A stretch of 64,000 nucleotides of DNA, taken from NCBI RefSeq assembly GCF_041107455.1, contig NZ_JBGBPY010000001.1:2852001-2916000 (forward strand), read 5' to 3'. Both the position numbers and the translations under genes were made by a program. This DNA comes from Rhodanobacter humi (GTDB lineage Bacteria > Pseudomonadota > Gammaproteobacteria > Xanthomonadales > Rhodanobacteraceae). Below are positions 18,151 to 27,523 of this stretch, one piece after another. The notes beneath the pieces were generated by a model. The model made no database searches. It was not told where the DNA came from and saw only the letters and a program-made list of their open reading frames with translations. Each line of letters opens with the position of its first letter. Within the stretch, counting starts at the first letter, position 1.

Positions 18151-18480
18151 TCAGAAGTCCAGTTGCTCCGACGCGATATGCAAGGCGGCCGCCACGCGGG
18201 CCAGCGTGGTCTTGCGCGGGTGTTTGGCGGCTTCCGTCTGCGCATAGGCCGCCTGCGAGATGCCCATGCGCGCAGCCACTTCGGCCTGGGTCAGGCGCAG
18301 ATGTTCGCGCCATGCCTTCATCGGACTGGCGCCGTCCACCGTGGCGCTCACCACCTCGTGGGGGATCAGACCGTCGGCGCCGGCGAAGCGCTGCATGAAC
18401 TCGGCGTAGGGCACCACGACATACGCGGGGGTGCCGTCGGGGCCCTTGATGGTCTGGATGTCAGTAAGTGCGTTCGTCAC
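18151..18480 (-). CDS. XRE-family helix-turn-helix antitoxin
   Basis: This 109-residue protein has a C-terminal HTH (LRLTQAEVAARMGISQAAYAQTE, about residues 61-83, given as the recognised helix pair) and an N-terminal region that may bind the toxin. It is encoded second, and its ATG lies 20 bp inside the toxin gene. The toxin-first order with an XRE antitoxin is that of HigBA-like pairs. It probably represses the shared promoter and neutralises the toxin. Confidence 0.85.
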   Translation of the reverse strand: MTNALTDIQTIKGPDGTPAYVVVPYAEFMQRFAGADGLIPHEVVSATVDGASPMKAWREHLRLTQAEVAARMGISQAAYAQTEAAKHPRKTTLARVAAALHIASEQLDF

Positions 18481-18718
18481 GTTTGCCTACCTCCTCGATG
18501 CGCACCAGCTTGATCGAGCCTGCGAAGTCGAAAAGCACCCGATAGTTGCCCACACGCAGCCGATAGCCGCATGGGTGGTTCACCAGCGCCTTGACGCCCG
18601 TGCAGAGGGGAAACTGCGGCAGTTTCGCCTGCACGGCGTCGCGAATGTCCACCTGCGCAGGTTGCGGAAGTTTGCGCAATTGCCTGGCAGCCTTGGGCGT
18701 CCATTCGATGCGGTTCAT
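18461..18718 (-). CDS. RelE/ParE-superfamily toxin
   Basis: The ATG at 18718 gives 85 residues with the fold pattern WTPKAARQLRKLP, then GYRLRVGNYRVLFDF, then IRLVRIEEVGKRDE-like ending (seen as IKLVRIEEVGKRDERTY). The RLRVGNYRVLF strand and the terminal R-D-E-Y residues are typical of RelE-type mRNA interferases. An ATG at 18739 exists but would overlap the promoter TATAAT, so 18718 is preferred. If the promoter at 18725-18752 is correct the mRNA is almost leaderless. The target is not shown. Confidence 0.85.
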   Translation of the reverse strand: MNRIEWTPKAARQLRKLPQPAQVDIRDAVQAKLPQFPLCTGVKALVNHPCGYRLRVGNYRVLFDFAGSIKLVRIEEVGKRDERTY

Positions 18719-18724
18719 GGCTCG

Positions 18725-18752
18725 ATTATAAGTCTTCAATAAGTTTCATCAA
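18725..18752 (-). promoter_or_regulatory. Promoter of the toxin-antitoxin operon
   Basis: On the minus strand TTGATG (18752-18747) and a perfect TATAAT (18730-18725) are 16 bp apart. Transcription would begin about 6-8 bp after the -10 box, at or beside the toxin ATG (18718). An imperfect dyad, CTTCAATAAGTTTCATCAAG on the plus strand (18734-18753), overlaps the -35 box and could be the antitoxin operator. Confidence 0.6.
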
Positions 18753-18899
18753 GCATCGTTGGGGTAGATGGGGCACGTTATCGGGGGAGCGCGGAAGCGA
18801 GGCCTCGGCTGTCTGTACGAGGTTTTCTGCGGCGCCACCGCTTGCATTCGCTTCATCGAGCGCGGCGATAATCGGAGCAACTCGCCTCAAGGAATGCCG

Positions 18900-20297
18900 A
18901 TGAGTTCGCTGCCGCCGATCACCGACCTGGACCTGCGCCGCGCCACCGTGTGCCAGCTGCTGCACTGGCTGGCCACCGGGCGCACCAACCCGCAGGCGCT
19001 GGCCGAGGCGACCCAGGAGGCGATCGAGCGCATCAATCCGCAGCTGAACGCCTACGTGGGCCTGAGCCCCGGCCTGCTGCAGGAGCAGGCGCGCACCGCC
19101 GAGCATCGCCGCCGCGACGGCGTGATCGGCCGACTCGACGGCATCCCGGTGGCGATCAAGGACAACCTCGACATCGCCGGCTGGCCCACCCGCGCCGGCC
19201 TGCCCGGGCGCGATCAGCCGGCGACGGACGACGCGCACGTGGTGGCGCGGCTGCGCGCCTCGGGCGCGGTGCTGGTCGGCAAGACCAACATGGATGAGGG
19301 CGCGCTGGGCGCGGCCACCGAGAATCCGCATTTCGGCCCCACCCACAATCCGTGGAAGCATGGCTGGAGCGCGGGCGGCTCCTCGGGCGGCGCGGCGGCC
19401 GCGGTGGCCGCGGGCCTGGCCGCGGCGGCGGTGGGTTCGGACAGCCTGGGCTCGATCCGCATCCCCGCCAGCTACTGCGGCGTGTACGCGCTCAAGCCCA
19501 CCCACGGCGAGATTTCCGCCCGCGGCCTGGTGCCGGCGGCGCGGCGGCTGGACGCGGTGGGCCTGATCGCGCGCAGCGCGGCCGATCTCACCGTGCTGCT
19601 GCAGGTGCTGGCCGGCTACGACGCCGATGATGCGCGCTCGCGCCGCCGCCGCGTGGCTCTGGCGCTGCCGGACTGGGAACCGGGCAAGCTGCGCACCGGC
19701 TTGTTGCCGGATCTGGCCGCGGTGGGCGTGCAGGCCGAGGTGGCGGCGGTGTTCGAGTCGTCCGTGGCGAAGCTCGCCCACGCGCTGGGCGAGCGCCGCA
19801 CGGTGGACTTCGCCGACTGGGATTTCGCGCGCACCCGCCGCGCCGGCCTGCTGCTGATGGAGGCCGAGATGCTGGGCACCTACGCCGAGGATCTGGCCGA
19901 TGCCGCGCACCCGGTCTCGTCGCGCTTCCGCGAGATGCTGGGCTACGCCGCGCGCAAGAGCGCGGCGGACTACGCGAAGGCCGACCGCGTGCTGGACGCG
20001 GCCACGTTGAAGATGCGCCGCCTGTTCGCGCAGATCGACGTGCTGGTGCTGCCCACCACGCCTTGCGGCGCCTTCCCGCTGGGCGGCACGGAGCCGGACA
20101 ACCACGCCGACCTCACCAGTTTCGCCAGCCTCGCCGGCTGCCCAGCGGTGAGCATCCCGATGGGCACGCTGTCGAACGGCCTGCCGGTGGGTCTGCAATT
20201 GGTGGGTGGGCGTGGCTCGGATCTGCGTCTGCTGGAACTGGCGGCGGTGTGTGCGGCCACGCTGGACGCCGATCCGGTTTATCCCGCGATTGCCTGA
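18900..20297 (+). CDS. Amidase (amidase-signature family)
   Basis: The start is the ATG at 18900, six bases after AAGGA; this gives 465 residues. The Ser-cisSer-Lys triad is visible: AIKDNLD (Lys), SAGGSSGGAAAAVAAG (cis-Ser) and GSDSLGSIRIPASYCGVYALKP (nucleophile Ser). It hydrolyses a carboxamide in the cytoplasm. No gatB or gatC gene is nearby and the length fits stand-alone amidases rather than GatA, so it is probably catabolic, but the substrate is unknown. A REP-like palindrome follows the gene. Confidence 0.9.
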   Translation: MSSLPPITDLDLRRATVCQLLHWLATGRTNPQALAEATQEAIERINPQLNAYVGLSPGLLQEQARTAEHRRRDGVIGRLDGIPVAIKDNLDIAGWPTRAGLPGRDQPATDDAHVVARLRASGAVLVGKTNMDEGALGAATENPHFGPTHNPWKHGWSAGGSSGGAAAAVAAGLAAAAVGSDSLGSIRIPASYCGVYALKPTHGEISARGLVPAARRLDAVGLIARSAADLTVLLQVLAGYDADDARSRRRRVALALPDWEPGKLRTGLLPDLAAVGVQAEVAAVFESSVAKLAHALGERRTVDFADWDFARTRRAGLLLMEAEMLGTYAEDLADAAHPVSSRFREMLGYAARKSAADYAKADRVLDAATLKMRRLFAQIDVLVLPTTPCGAFPLGGTEPDNHADLTSFASLAGCPAVSIPMGTLSNGLPVGLQLVGGRGSDLRLLELAAVCAATLDADPVYPAIA

Positions 20298-20385
20298 TGC
20301 CCAAGCCCGCTGCCTTGGCATGGCTGCCAGGCAGTGGCAAGCCAACGCGGGCTCGACCCGATGGATGCAAACCCGCAGGAGTGGC

Positions 20386-20452
20386 GTAGGAGCGGCTTCA
20401 GCCGCGATGCTTTTGGGGATGGGGCGCGGATCGCGGCTGAAGCCGCTCCTAC
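20386..20452. repeat. REP-like palindrome between the amidase and cysD
   Basis: The arms GTAGGAGCGGCTTCAGCCGCGA (20386-20407) and its reverse complement (20431-20452) are identical to those at 11283-11340. Only the 23-bp loop differs. This shows a dispersed element and not a gene-specific terminator. Confidence 0.9.
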
Positions 20453-20528
20453 GCAATGCAACCGTCGCGCACAGGATGCGCTTTGGCACCATATGCCATC
20501 CCGTGCGCTTTCCCATCGGCCTGGTTGT

Positions 20529-20557
20529 TTGGGCAATCGGCGGCGCTCGCGTAGCAT
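20529..20557 (+). promoter_or_regulatory. Candidate promoter of cysD-cysNC
   Basis: TTGGGC (20529-20534) and TAGCAT (20552-20557) are 17 bp apart, 55 bp before the cysD ATG. The match is modest. CysB activation would be expected for these genes but I see no clear CysB site. Confidence 0.3.
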
Positions 20558-20612
20558 GCCCGTTCGGCTCGACCTGCAGCGGGCCATACATCGCTACTGA
20601 AACCGGCAGTCC

Positions 20613-21530
20613 ATGAACGCACGTCTTGCCCCCCGCACCGATCACCTCGACGAGCTCGAGGCCGAGAGCATCCACATCTTCCGCGAGGTCGCGGCCAGTT
20701 TCCGCAAGCCGGTGATGCTGTATTCCATCGGCAAGGATTCCTCGGTGCTGCTGCACCTGTTGCGCAAGGCGTTCTACCCGGCGAAGCCGCCGCTGCCGTT
20801 GCTGCACGTGGACACCACCTGGAAGTTCCGCGAGATGATCGCGTTCCGCGACCAGGTGGCGGCGCAGGGCGACGTCGAGGTGCTGGTGCACATCAACCAG
20901 GACGGCGTGCGTCAGGGCATCTCGCCGCTCGTCCACGGCGCCACCGTGCATACCGACGTGATGAAGACCCAGGCGCTGAAGCAGGCGCTGGACCAGTACC
21001 GGTTCGATGCGGCGATCGGCGGCGCCCGCCGCGACGAGGAGAAGTCGCGCGCCAAGGAGCGCGTGTTCTCGTTCCGCAACGCGCAGCACCGCTGGGACCC
21101 CAAGCACCAGCGCCCGGAGTTCTGGCACACGTACAACACCCAGATCCGCCAGGGCGAGAGCGTGCGCGTGTTCCCCATCTCCAACTGGACCGAGATGGAC
21201 GTGTGGCAGTACATCCGCCGCGAGGCCATCCCGGTGGTGCCGCTGTATTTCGCCAAGCCGCGCCCGGTGGTGGCGCGCGACGGCGCGCTGATCATGGTGG
21301 ACGACGAGCGCTTCATCCTGCGCGAAGGCGAAAAGGTCGAGACGCGCATGGTGCGTTTCCGCACGCTGGGCTGCTACCCGCTCACCGGCGCGGTGGAGTC
21401 CGGCGCCGCCACGCTGGACGAGATCATCCAGGAGATGGCCGATTCCAGGAGTTCCGAGCGGCAGGGACGGGTGATCGACCACGATCCCACGGCCTCGATG
21501 GAGCGCAAGAAGCAGGAGGGTTATTTCTGA
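20613..21530 (+). CDS. cysD: Sulfate adenylyltransferase subunit 2
   Basis: The 305-residue protein is a PP-loop ATP pyrophosphatase-type enzyme: [17 protein letters not shown] (about 37-53) is the SGGKDS-like loop. [19 protein letters not shown] and [14 protein letters not shown] are strict CysD motifs. With CysN it activates sulfate to adenosine 5'-phosphosulfate in the cytoplasm. Its stop overlaps the ATG of cysNC (TGATG), so the two subunits are coupled. Confidence 0.97.
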   Translation: MNARLAPRTDHLDELEAESIHIFREVAASFRKPVMLYSIGKDSSVLLHLLRKAFYPAKPPLPLLHVDTTWKFREMIAFRDQVAAQGDVEVLVHINQDGVRQGISPLVHGATVHTDVMKTQALKQALDQYRFDAAIGGARRDEEKSRAKERVFSFRNAQHRWDPKHQRPEFWHTYNTQIRQGESVRVFPISNWTEMDVWQYIRREAIPVVPLYFAKPRPVVARDGALIMVDDERFILREGEKVETRMVRFRTLGCYPLTGAVESGAATLDEIIQEMADSRSSERQGRVIDHDPTASMERKKQEGYF

Positions 21531-23422
21531 TGGGTGCCGTCAACGCCAACAGCACCGGCCAGGGCCTGCTGCGCTTCATCACCTGCGGCAGCGTGGACGA
21601 CGGCAAGAGCACTCTGCTCGGCCGCCTGCTGTACGACGCCGGCATGCTGCCGGACGACCAGCTCGCCGCGCTGGCGCGCGACAGCCGCAAGCTGCACGCC
21701 GACGCGGGCGATGCGTTGGACTTCGCCCTGCTTACCGATGGCCTCGATGCCGAGCGCGAGCAGGGCATCACCATCGACGTGGCCTACCGCTATTTCCACA
21801 CCGCGCGGCGCAGCTTCATCGTGGCCGACTGCCCCGGCCACGAGCAGTACACCCGCAACATGGCCACCGGCGCCTCGAACGCCGAGCTGGCGGTGGTGCT
21901 GGTGGACGCACGCAAGGGCCTGCTGCCGCAGACCCGCCGCCACACCTACATATGCAGCCTGCTCGGCATCCGCCAGGTGGTGCTGGCGGTGAACAAGATG
22001 GACCTGGTCGGCTGCGACGAGGCCGTCTATCGCGGGATCAGCGAGGCCTACCGCGCGCTGGCGCAGACGCTGGGCATCGCCCGGGTCGACTGCCTGCCGG
22101 TGATCGCGCCGGGTGGCGACAACGTGGGCAACCGTTCCACGCGGATGCCGTGGTACTCGGGCCCGACCCTGCTCGATCTGCTGGAAGCGGCCGACGCCAC
22201 GCCGGCGCGGGCGGCGGATTTCCGCATGCCGGTGCAATGGGTGAACCGGCCCGACCAGGGTTTCCGGGGCTACGCCGGCACGATCTGCGGCGGCCGCGTG
22301 ACGAAGGGCGACGAGGTGGTGGTGCAGCCCGGCGTGACGCGCGCACGCATCGAACGCATCGTCACCGCCGACGGCGACCTCGACAGCGCCGGCGAAGGCC
22401 AGGCGGTGACGTTGTGCCTGGATCGCGAGCTGGACGCCAGCCGTGGCGACGTGATCGCCGACGCGTTGCGCCCCGCGCCGGTGGCCGACCAGTTCGCCTG
22501 TCACATCGTATGGCTGGGCGACAACGCGCTGCTGCCGAACCGCACCTACTGGCTGAAGATCGGCACGCGCACGGTCAACGCGCGGGTGATGGCGATCAAG
22601 CACAAGGTGGACGTGAATACCCAGGCCAAGCTGGCCGCCCGTCATCTCGCGCTCAACGAGGTGGGCTACTGCACGGTGGGCCTGGACGAGGACATCGCGT
22701 TCGAGCCCTACGCCGTCAACCGCACCTTGGGTGGCTTCATCCTGATCGACCGCCAGAGCAATGCCACCGTGGCCTGCGGCATGATCGACTTCGCGCTGAC
22801 GCGCTCGGCCAACGTGCATTGGCAGCATGTGGACGTGGACAAGACGGTGCGCGGCGCCGGCATGGGTCAGCGTCCGCTGTGCCTGTGGTTCACCGGCTTG
22901 TCCGGTGCCGGCAAGTCCACCATCGCGAACCTGGTGGAGAAGCGCCTGCATGCGCTGGGCCACCATACTTATCTGCTCGATGGCGACAACGTGCGCCACG
23001 GCATCAACAAGGACCTGGGCTTCACCCCCGAGGACCGCGTGGAGAACATCCGCCGCATCGGCGAGGTGGCGCACCTGATGGTGGACGCGGGACTGATCGT
23101 GATGGTCAGCGCGATCTCGCCCTACCGCAGCGAGCGACGTTCGGTGCGCGAGCTGTTCGACGCAGGCGAATTCGTCGAGGTGTTCGTGGACACGCCGCTG
23201 GCCGAGTGCGAACAGCGCGATCCCAAGGGCCTGTACCGCAAGGCACGCGCCGGCGAGATCCGCAACTTCACCGGCATCGACGCGCCGTACGAAGCCCCCG
23301 AGGCGCCCGAGGTGCACCTGCGGACCTCCGGCCTGCGCGCCGAGCAGCTCGCCGAGCAGCTCGCCACCCAGTTGCTGGAACACATCGGCTTGCCGGCGCA
23401 CGGCGATGGTTACGCCATCTGA
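21530..23422 (+). CDS. cysNC: Bifunctional sulfate adenylyltransferase subunit 1/adenylylsulfate kinase
   Basis: The ATG at 21530 gives 630 residues. The CysN GTPase part has [15 protein letters not shown] (G1, about residue 20), DCPGHEQY (G3) and NKMD (G4), then beta-barrel domains to about residue 440. The CysC kinase part follows, with P-loop GLSGAGKST (about 461) and [15 protein letters not shown]. The fusion makes APS and phosphorylates it to PAPS. PAPS is the donor for the sulfotransferase encoded at 38000-39601 as well as for assimilation. The longer open frame from 21203 is the shadow of cysD. Confidence 0.97.
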   Translation: MGAVNANSTGQGLLRFITCGSVDDGKSTLLGRLLYDAGMLPDDQLAALARDSRKLHADAGDALDFALLTDGLDAEREQGITIDVAYRYFHTARRSFIVADCPGHEQYTRNMATGASNAELAVVLVDARKGLLPQTRRHTYICSLLGIRQVVLAVNKMDLVGCDEAVYRGISEAYRALAQTLGIARVDCLPVIAPGGDNVGNRSTRMPWYSGPTLLDLLEAADATPARAADFRMPVQWVNRPDQGFRGYAGTICGGRVTKGDEVVVQPGVTRARIERIVTADGDLDSAGEGQAVTLCLDRELDASRGDVIADALRPAPVADQFACHIVWLGDNALLPNRTYWLKIGTRTVNARVMAIKHKVDVNTQAKLAARHLALNEVGYCTVGLDEDIAFEPYAVNRTLGGFILIDRQSNATVACGMIDFALTRSANVHWQHVDVDKTVRGAGMGQRPLCLWFTGLSGAGKSTIANLVEKRLHALGHHTYLLDGDNVRHGINKDLGFTPEDRVENIRRIGEVAHLMVDAGLIVMVSAISPYRSERRSVRELFDAGEFVEVFVDTPLAECEQRDPKGLYRKARAGEIRNFTGIDAPYEAPEAPEVHLRTSGLRAEQLAEQLATQLLEHIGLPAHGDGYAI

Positions 23423-23463
23423 ACTTGCCGGGGGACTCCATTTTCCGCTCGCCGCAGCTAGGA

Positions 23464-23522
23464 CCGTAGGTCGGGCTTCAGCCCGACACAGCCAGGGAGT
23501 CGGGATGGATCCCGACCCACGG
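23464..23522. repeat. Double-hairpin REP-like element or terminator after cysNC
   Basis: Outer arms CCGTAGGTCGGG (23464-23475) and CCCGACCCACGG (23511-23522) enclose two local hairpins, GTCGGGCTTCAGCCCGAC (23470-23487) and GTCGGGATGGATCCCGAC (23499-23516). The GTAGG-TTCAGCC plan resembles the elements at 11283 and 20386 but the sequence is a different subtype. There is no T-run. Confidence 0.8.
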
Positions 23523-23578
23523 ACGCCGTCGAATGCCTCGCTCCGGATACTGCATGGTTCGGACGGCCGGTCCGGGCG

Positions 23579-24196
23579 ATGAACAACTGGCATGACCTCC
23601 GACTTCCCGATGCGGACGTGGCGCTGTGGCCACAGTGGCTGGACACGGCCGAGGCAGACGCGCTGTTCGCCGAGCTGCGTCAGGCGATCGCCTGGGAAAC
23701 CCATCGCATCCGCCTGTTCGGCCGTGAGCTCGATTCGCCGCGATTGAGCTGTTGGATCGGCGATCCCGGCGCCGCCTACACCTATTCGCGCAGCCGCTTC
23801 GAGCCCCGGCCATGGCCATCCGCGCTGGCCGCCGTGCGCGAGCGCGTCGAGCAGGATTGCGGCACGCACTTCAACAGCGTGCTGGCGAACCTGTATCGCG
23901 ACGGCCGCGACTCGATGGGCTGGCACAGCGACGACGAGCCCGAACTGGGGACACAGCCGGTGATCGCCTCGCTGAGCCTGGGCGCCGAGCGGCGTTTCCG
24001 CTTCCGTCGCCGCCGCGCGCGCGGCGAACCGGCGCAGCCCGGCGACACCGTCGAGCTGGTGTTGCCGCACGGCAGCCTGTTGCGCATGGCTGGCGCCACC
24101 CAGCAGCTGTACCGGCACGACCTGCCGCGCATGCGCGGCATCGATACGCCGCGCATCAACCTGACTTTTCGCCGGGTCGATACGTCGGCGCACTGA
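23579..24196 (+). CDS. alkB: AlkB-family alpha-ketoglutarate-dependent dioxygenase
   Basis: The 205-residue protein has the Fe(II) triad His116-x-Asp118 (GWHSDDEPEL) and His180 (YRHDLPR). Arg192 to Arg198 (RINLTFR) bind 2-oxoglutarate. The layout and length match AlkB homologues close to ALKBH2/3 that oxidatively remove methyl groups from N1-methyladenine and N3-methylcytosine in DNA or RNA. There is no ada or other adaptive-response gene next to it. Confidence 0.92.
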   Translation: MNNWHDLRLPDADVALWPQWLDTAEADALFAELRQAIAWETHRIRLFGRELDSPRLSCWIGDPGAAYTYSRSRFEPRPWPSALAAVRERVEQDCGTHFNSVLANLYRDGRDSMGWHSDDEPELGTQPVIASLSLGAERRFRFRRRRARGEPAQPGDTVELVLPHGSLLRMAGATQQLYRHDLPRMRGIDTPRINLTFRRVDTSAH

Positions 24197-24205
24197 ATCC
24201 GCGGC

Positions 24206-24235
24206 TTGGAATGCCCCGCGCGGGCAGGGGATAAT
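24206..24235 (+). promoter_or_regulatory. Candidate gcvT promoter
   Basis: TTGGAA (24206-24211) is followed after 18 bp by GATAAT (24230-24235), 34 bp before the gcvT ATG. The -10 box and the following GGCCG resemble the region before gcvH. No glycine riboswitch is visible in the 72-bp gap. Confidence 0.45.
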
Positions 24236-24268
24236 GGCCGTCTCCCATCCCCGCAAGGCGCCACCGCG

Positions 24269-25369
<1,101 letters not shown>

Positions 25370-25377
25370 GCCGCCCC

Positions 25378-25405
25378 TTTCCTGCCCATCTCTTGCGGCT
25401 AGAAT
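25378..25405 (+). promoter_or_regulatory. Candidate gcvH promoter
   Basis: TAGAAT (25400-25405) lies 16 bp after a weak TTTCCT (25378-25383), 36 bp before the gcvH start. The -10 box followed by GGCCG repeats the arrangement before gcvT. gcvH may also be reached by read-through from gcvT. Confidence 0.35.
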
Positions 25406-25441
25406 GGCCGCCTGTCCCCTGACCCGAAACTGGACCCGACC

Positions 25442-25837
25442 ATGAGCGAGATCCCCGGCGACCTGAAGTTCAACAAATCCCACGAATGGGCCCGCGTCGA
25501 GGACGGCGGCCTGGTGCGCGTGGGCATCTCCGACCACGCCCAGGGCCAGCTCGGCGACCTGGTCTACGTCGAACTGCCGGAAATCGGCGCCAGCGTCACC
25601 GCCGGCAACGCCGCCGCGGTGGTGGAATCGGTGAAGGCCGCCTCGGACATCTACTCGCCGGTGTCCGGCGAGGTGGTGGAGGTCAACGAGGCGCTCAACG
25701 ACAAGCCCGAAACGATCAACGAGGACGCCTACGGTGAAGGCTGGATCTTCGCCGTGCGCATCAGCGACCGCGCCGAGCTTGACCAGTTGCTCGACGCCAG
25801 CGCCTACGAGGAACTGATCGAGAACGAGGACCACTGA
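25442..25837 (+). CDS. gcvH: Glycine cleavage system H protein
   Basis: The 131-residue H protein carries the lipoyl attachment Lys65 in [19 protein letters not shown], the [11 protein letters not shown] start and the GWIFAVRI segment. The lipoyl arm shuttles the aminomethyl group between the P, T and L proteins. The gene ends at a strong hairpin terminator. Confidence 0.97.
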   Translation: MSEIPGDLKFNKSHEWARVEDGGLVRVGISDHAQGQLGDLVYVELPEIGASVTAGNAAAVVESVKAASDIYSPVSGEVVEVNEALNDKPETINEDAYGEGWIFAVRISDRAELDQLLDASAYEELIENEDH

Positions 25838-25859
25838 GCGTCCCCGTTTCCGCGTGGAT

Positions 25860-25893
25860 CGACGACGGCCGCCTTGCGCGGCCGTCGTCGTTT
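25860..25893 (+). terminator. Rho-independent terminator after gcvH
   Basis: A 13-bp GC-rich stem (25860-25872 with 25878-25890), a CTTGC loop and a short TTT follow the gcvH stop by 22 bp. Confidence 0.8.
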
Positions 25894-26300
25894 CCGGCAT
25901 CCGCGGCGTGTCGCGCCGGCGTCGCAAATGGACGGCCGTTTGCGGAAGCGATGCGGGCCGCCGGAAGCGCCGGAAGCGGGGCGATGGTCGTGCCCGACGT
26001 GCTCGTTGGCGTCGCCGGAGCGGACGGGTCCGGTCGTTGCCGTCGCCGCGGCGAGGTGTCGAAGTCGGCTGTTCGCTGCCCGCGACGGCGGCAATTCGTT
26101 CCGGCGACGACCGTTTCGCGAAGAATCCGGTCGCGTCCCGTTCATCTCCCTGGGACGCCGTCATCCGGCGTGCGAGGCGCGGATCGGTGCGCGGAGGCGA
26201 TGGCGTTACGCGTTCCCTGCGCGATGCATGCGGCAAGCGGAAAAGCCCTTGTTTCAAGTGCTTTTCAACATGCGGCGAAAAATCCATCGCAATATCGTTT
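25894..26300. other. About 400 bp without a supported gene
   Basis: Several overlapping frames of 140-180 codons run through this stretch, but none has a ribosome site, a recognisable domain or a typical codon pattern. Composition shifts from GC-rich to AT-richer toward 26250. I see no RNA gene or repeat. Confidence 0.6.
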
Positions 26301-26324
26301 GGATGTATGGATGTCCAAACGTGA
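26301..26324 (+). promoter_or_regulatory. Three tandem MetJ-box-like octamers
   Basis: GGATGTAT, GGATGTCC and AAACGTGA lie head to tail, each matching the met-box consensus AGACGTCT at about five of eight positions. Tandem octamers are how MetJ dimers bind cooperatively. They lie 145-167 bp upstream of the metJ-like gene and 88 bp upstream of its candidate -35 box, so autoregulation is plausible but the position is far from the promoter. Confidence 0.4.
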
Positions 26325-26411
26325 ATTGCCGCGATGCCGGAATGATGGTGCCGCCTGCGCCGGCGGCATCCGTCCCTCGGCGAAACGAATTGATTTGCCG
26401 AACAAAATCCA

Positions 26412-26440
26412 TTGACAGCTGAAATCTTACGGAATAGCTT
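26412..26440 (+). promoter_or_regulatory. Candidate sigma70 promoter of the metJ-like gene
   Basis: A perfect TTGACA (26412-26417) is followed after 17 bp by TAGCTT (26435-26440), 27 bp before the ATG. The flanking DNA is clearly AT-richer than the surroundings. Confidence 0.55.
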
Positions 26441-26467
26441 TCGCCCAAGTTCACGGGGAACGGCAAC

Positions 26468-27007
26468 ATGGCATCACCGAAATTCATCACGCCTTACATA
26501 GAGCACGGTGAGAAGGCGAACGCGGTACGCAAGATCACCGTTTCGATTCCGCTCCATGTATTGCGTACGCTGTCCGACCTGCGCACCGAACGTCAGGTGA
26601 AGAATTTGAGGCACGCCACCAACAGCGATTTGCTGGTCGAGGCGTTCCTCCACGCTTTTACTGGGCAACCACTGCCAACCGATGAGGAGCTGAGACGAAC
26701 CATGGCCACTGCCAAGAAATCCGCTGCGAAGAAGCCGGCTGCCAAGAAGGCCGCCAAGAAGACCACTGCCAAGAAGACCGCCGCCAAGAAGCCGGCCGTC
26801 AAGAAGGCTGCCGCGAAGAAGACCGCCCGCAAGCCGGCGGTGAAGAAGGCCGCCGCCAAGAAGAAGCCGGCGGCTGCGAAGAAGACCACCGCGAAGAAGG
26901 TCGCCAAGAAGCCGGCGGCGAAGAAAGCCGCTGCCAAGAAGCCTGCCGCCGCCAAGGTGGTGAAGGCCGTCAAGACCAGCAAGACCAGCAAGACCGCCAA
27001 GAAGTAA
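26468..27007 (+). CDS. metJ: MetJ-type methionine repressor with histone H1-like Ala/Lys tail
   Basis: Residues 1-77 follow E. coli MetJ closely: [10 protein letters not shown], the DNA-contacting strand RKITVSIPL with Lys22 and Thr24, [13 protein letters not shown], and [13 protein letters not shown]. MetJ is a ribbon-helix-helix repressor that uses S-adenosylmethionine as corepressor. The usual last 30 residues are absent; from Met79 to 179 the chain is a nearly pure AAKK/PAKK repeat like bacterial histone H1 or AlgP tails. An internal ATG at 26702 begins the tail exactly ([11 protein letters not shown]), with GAGGAG 12 nt upstream, so a separate tail protein might also be made. The frame is uninterrupted. 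The tail should bind DNA nonspecifically. Confidence 0.85.
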   Translation: MASPKFITPYIEHGEKANAVRKITVSIPLHVLRTLSDLRTERQVKNLRHATNSDLLVEAFLHAFTGQPLPTDEELRRTMATAKKSAAKKPAAKKAAKKTTAKKTAAKKPAVKKAAAKKTARKPAVKKAAAKKKPAAAKKTTAKKVAKKPAAKKAAAKKPAAAKVVKAVKTSKTSKTAKK

Positions 27008-27079
27008 GCACTACAACAACAGGCATCATCGATTTGTCTCCCCGCGGTGCCCAGCGCGGGGAGATCGATTCGGAAACTT

Positions 27080-27108
27080 CGTCCCGGCCCTGCCGGGACG
27101 TTTCGTTT
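27080..27108 (+). terminator. Rho-independent terminator after the metJ-like gene
   Basis: CGTCCCGGC (27080-27088) pairs with GCCGGGACG (27092-27100) and is followed by TTTCGTTT. A weaker hairpin, CTCCCCGC with GCGGGGAG, lies just before it at about 27039-27063. Confidence 0.8.
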
Positions 27109-27111
27109 ATA

Positions 27112-27294
27112 GGAGTGCGGCCATGGCTGGCCGCCCGTTTGATTCTCGCGATCAGGGAGGATCGCAAGGATTGAGGAGTGCGGTCATGGCTGGCCGCCCG
27201 TTTGACTCTCGCGATCAAGGACGATCGCAAGGTTTGAGAGGTGCGGCCATGGCGGCCGCCCGCTCGACTCCTGCGACCAGAGGCAGTTGCAAGG
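27112..27294. repeat. Three tandem copies of a 63-bp double-hairpin repeat
   Basis: Copies begin at 27112, 27175 and 27238, a constant 63-bp period. Each has one palindrome GCGGCCATGGCTGGCCGC and a second, GCGATC with GATCGC, around a short A/G-rich loop. The third copy is the most diverged. Two more copies are at 32051-32171. The remaining gap to the next gene (27295-27523) holds nothing I recognise. Confidence 0.9.
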
Positions 27295-27523
27295 ATAGGC
27301 GCCACAAGCTGTCGAGCCGTTCCATGCCGCCCCGCCAGCACGACCCCGGCCACGCCACCGCGGAATGCATCACGGCTTGCGACGAAAGTCCGTGCGATTT
27401 GCCCACCCGGCGCAATGCGGTTACCTTTCCCACATCCGCGCCGCGGCGTAGTCAGGGGACTCGCCGCTCCTGGATGCACAGGGGGAAAAAGCGCGGGTAT
27501 CTGTCGACACTCGGTGAGAGACC

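Noticed and set aside
18726-21482. A 918-codon minus-strand frame
   Set aside because: It is antisense to the amidase and cysD, whose motifs are unambiguous.
25370-25441. Glycine riboswitch before gcvH
   Set aside because: The 72-bp spacer is too short for a tandem glycine riboswitch, and the spacer before gcvT is similar in length.
25854-26422. Overlapping frames of 150-180 codons after gcvH
   Set aside because: They lack a ribosome site, conserved motifs and consistent codon use, and they begin inside the gcvH terminator.
27112-27294. Possible CRISPR array
   Set aside because: The units are 63 bp and adjoin without unique spacers; the repeats are themselves double hairpins. No cas genes are present.
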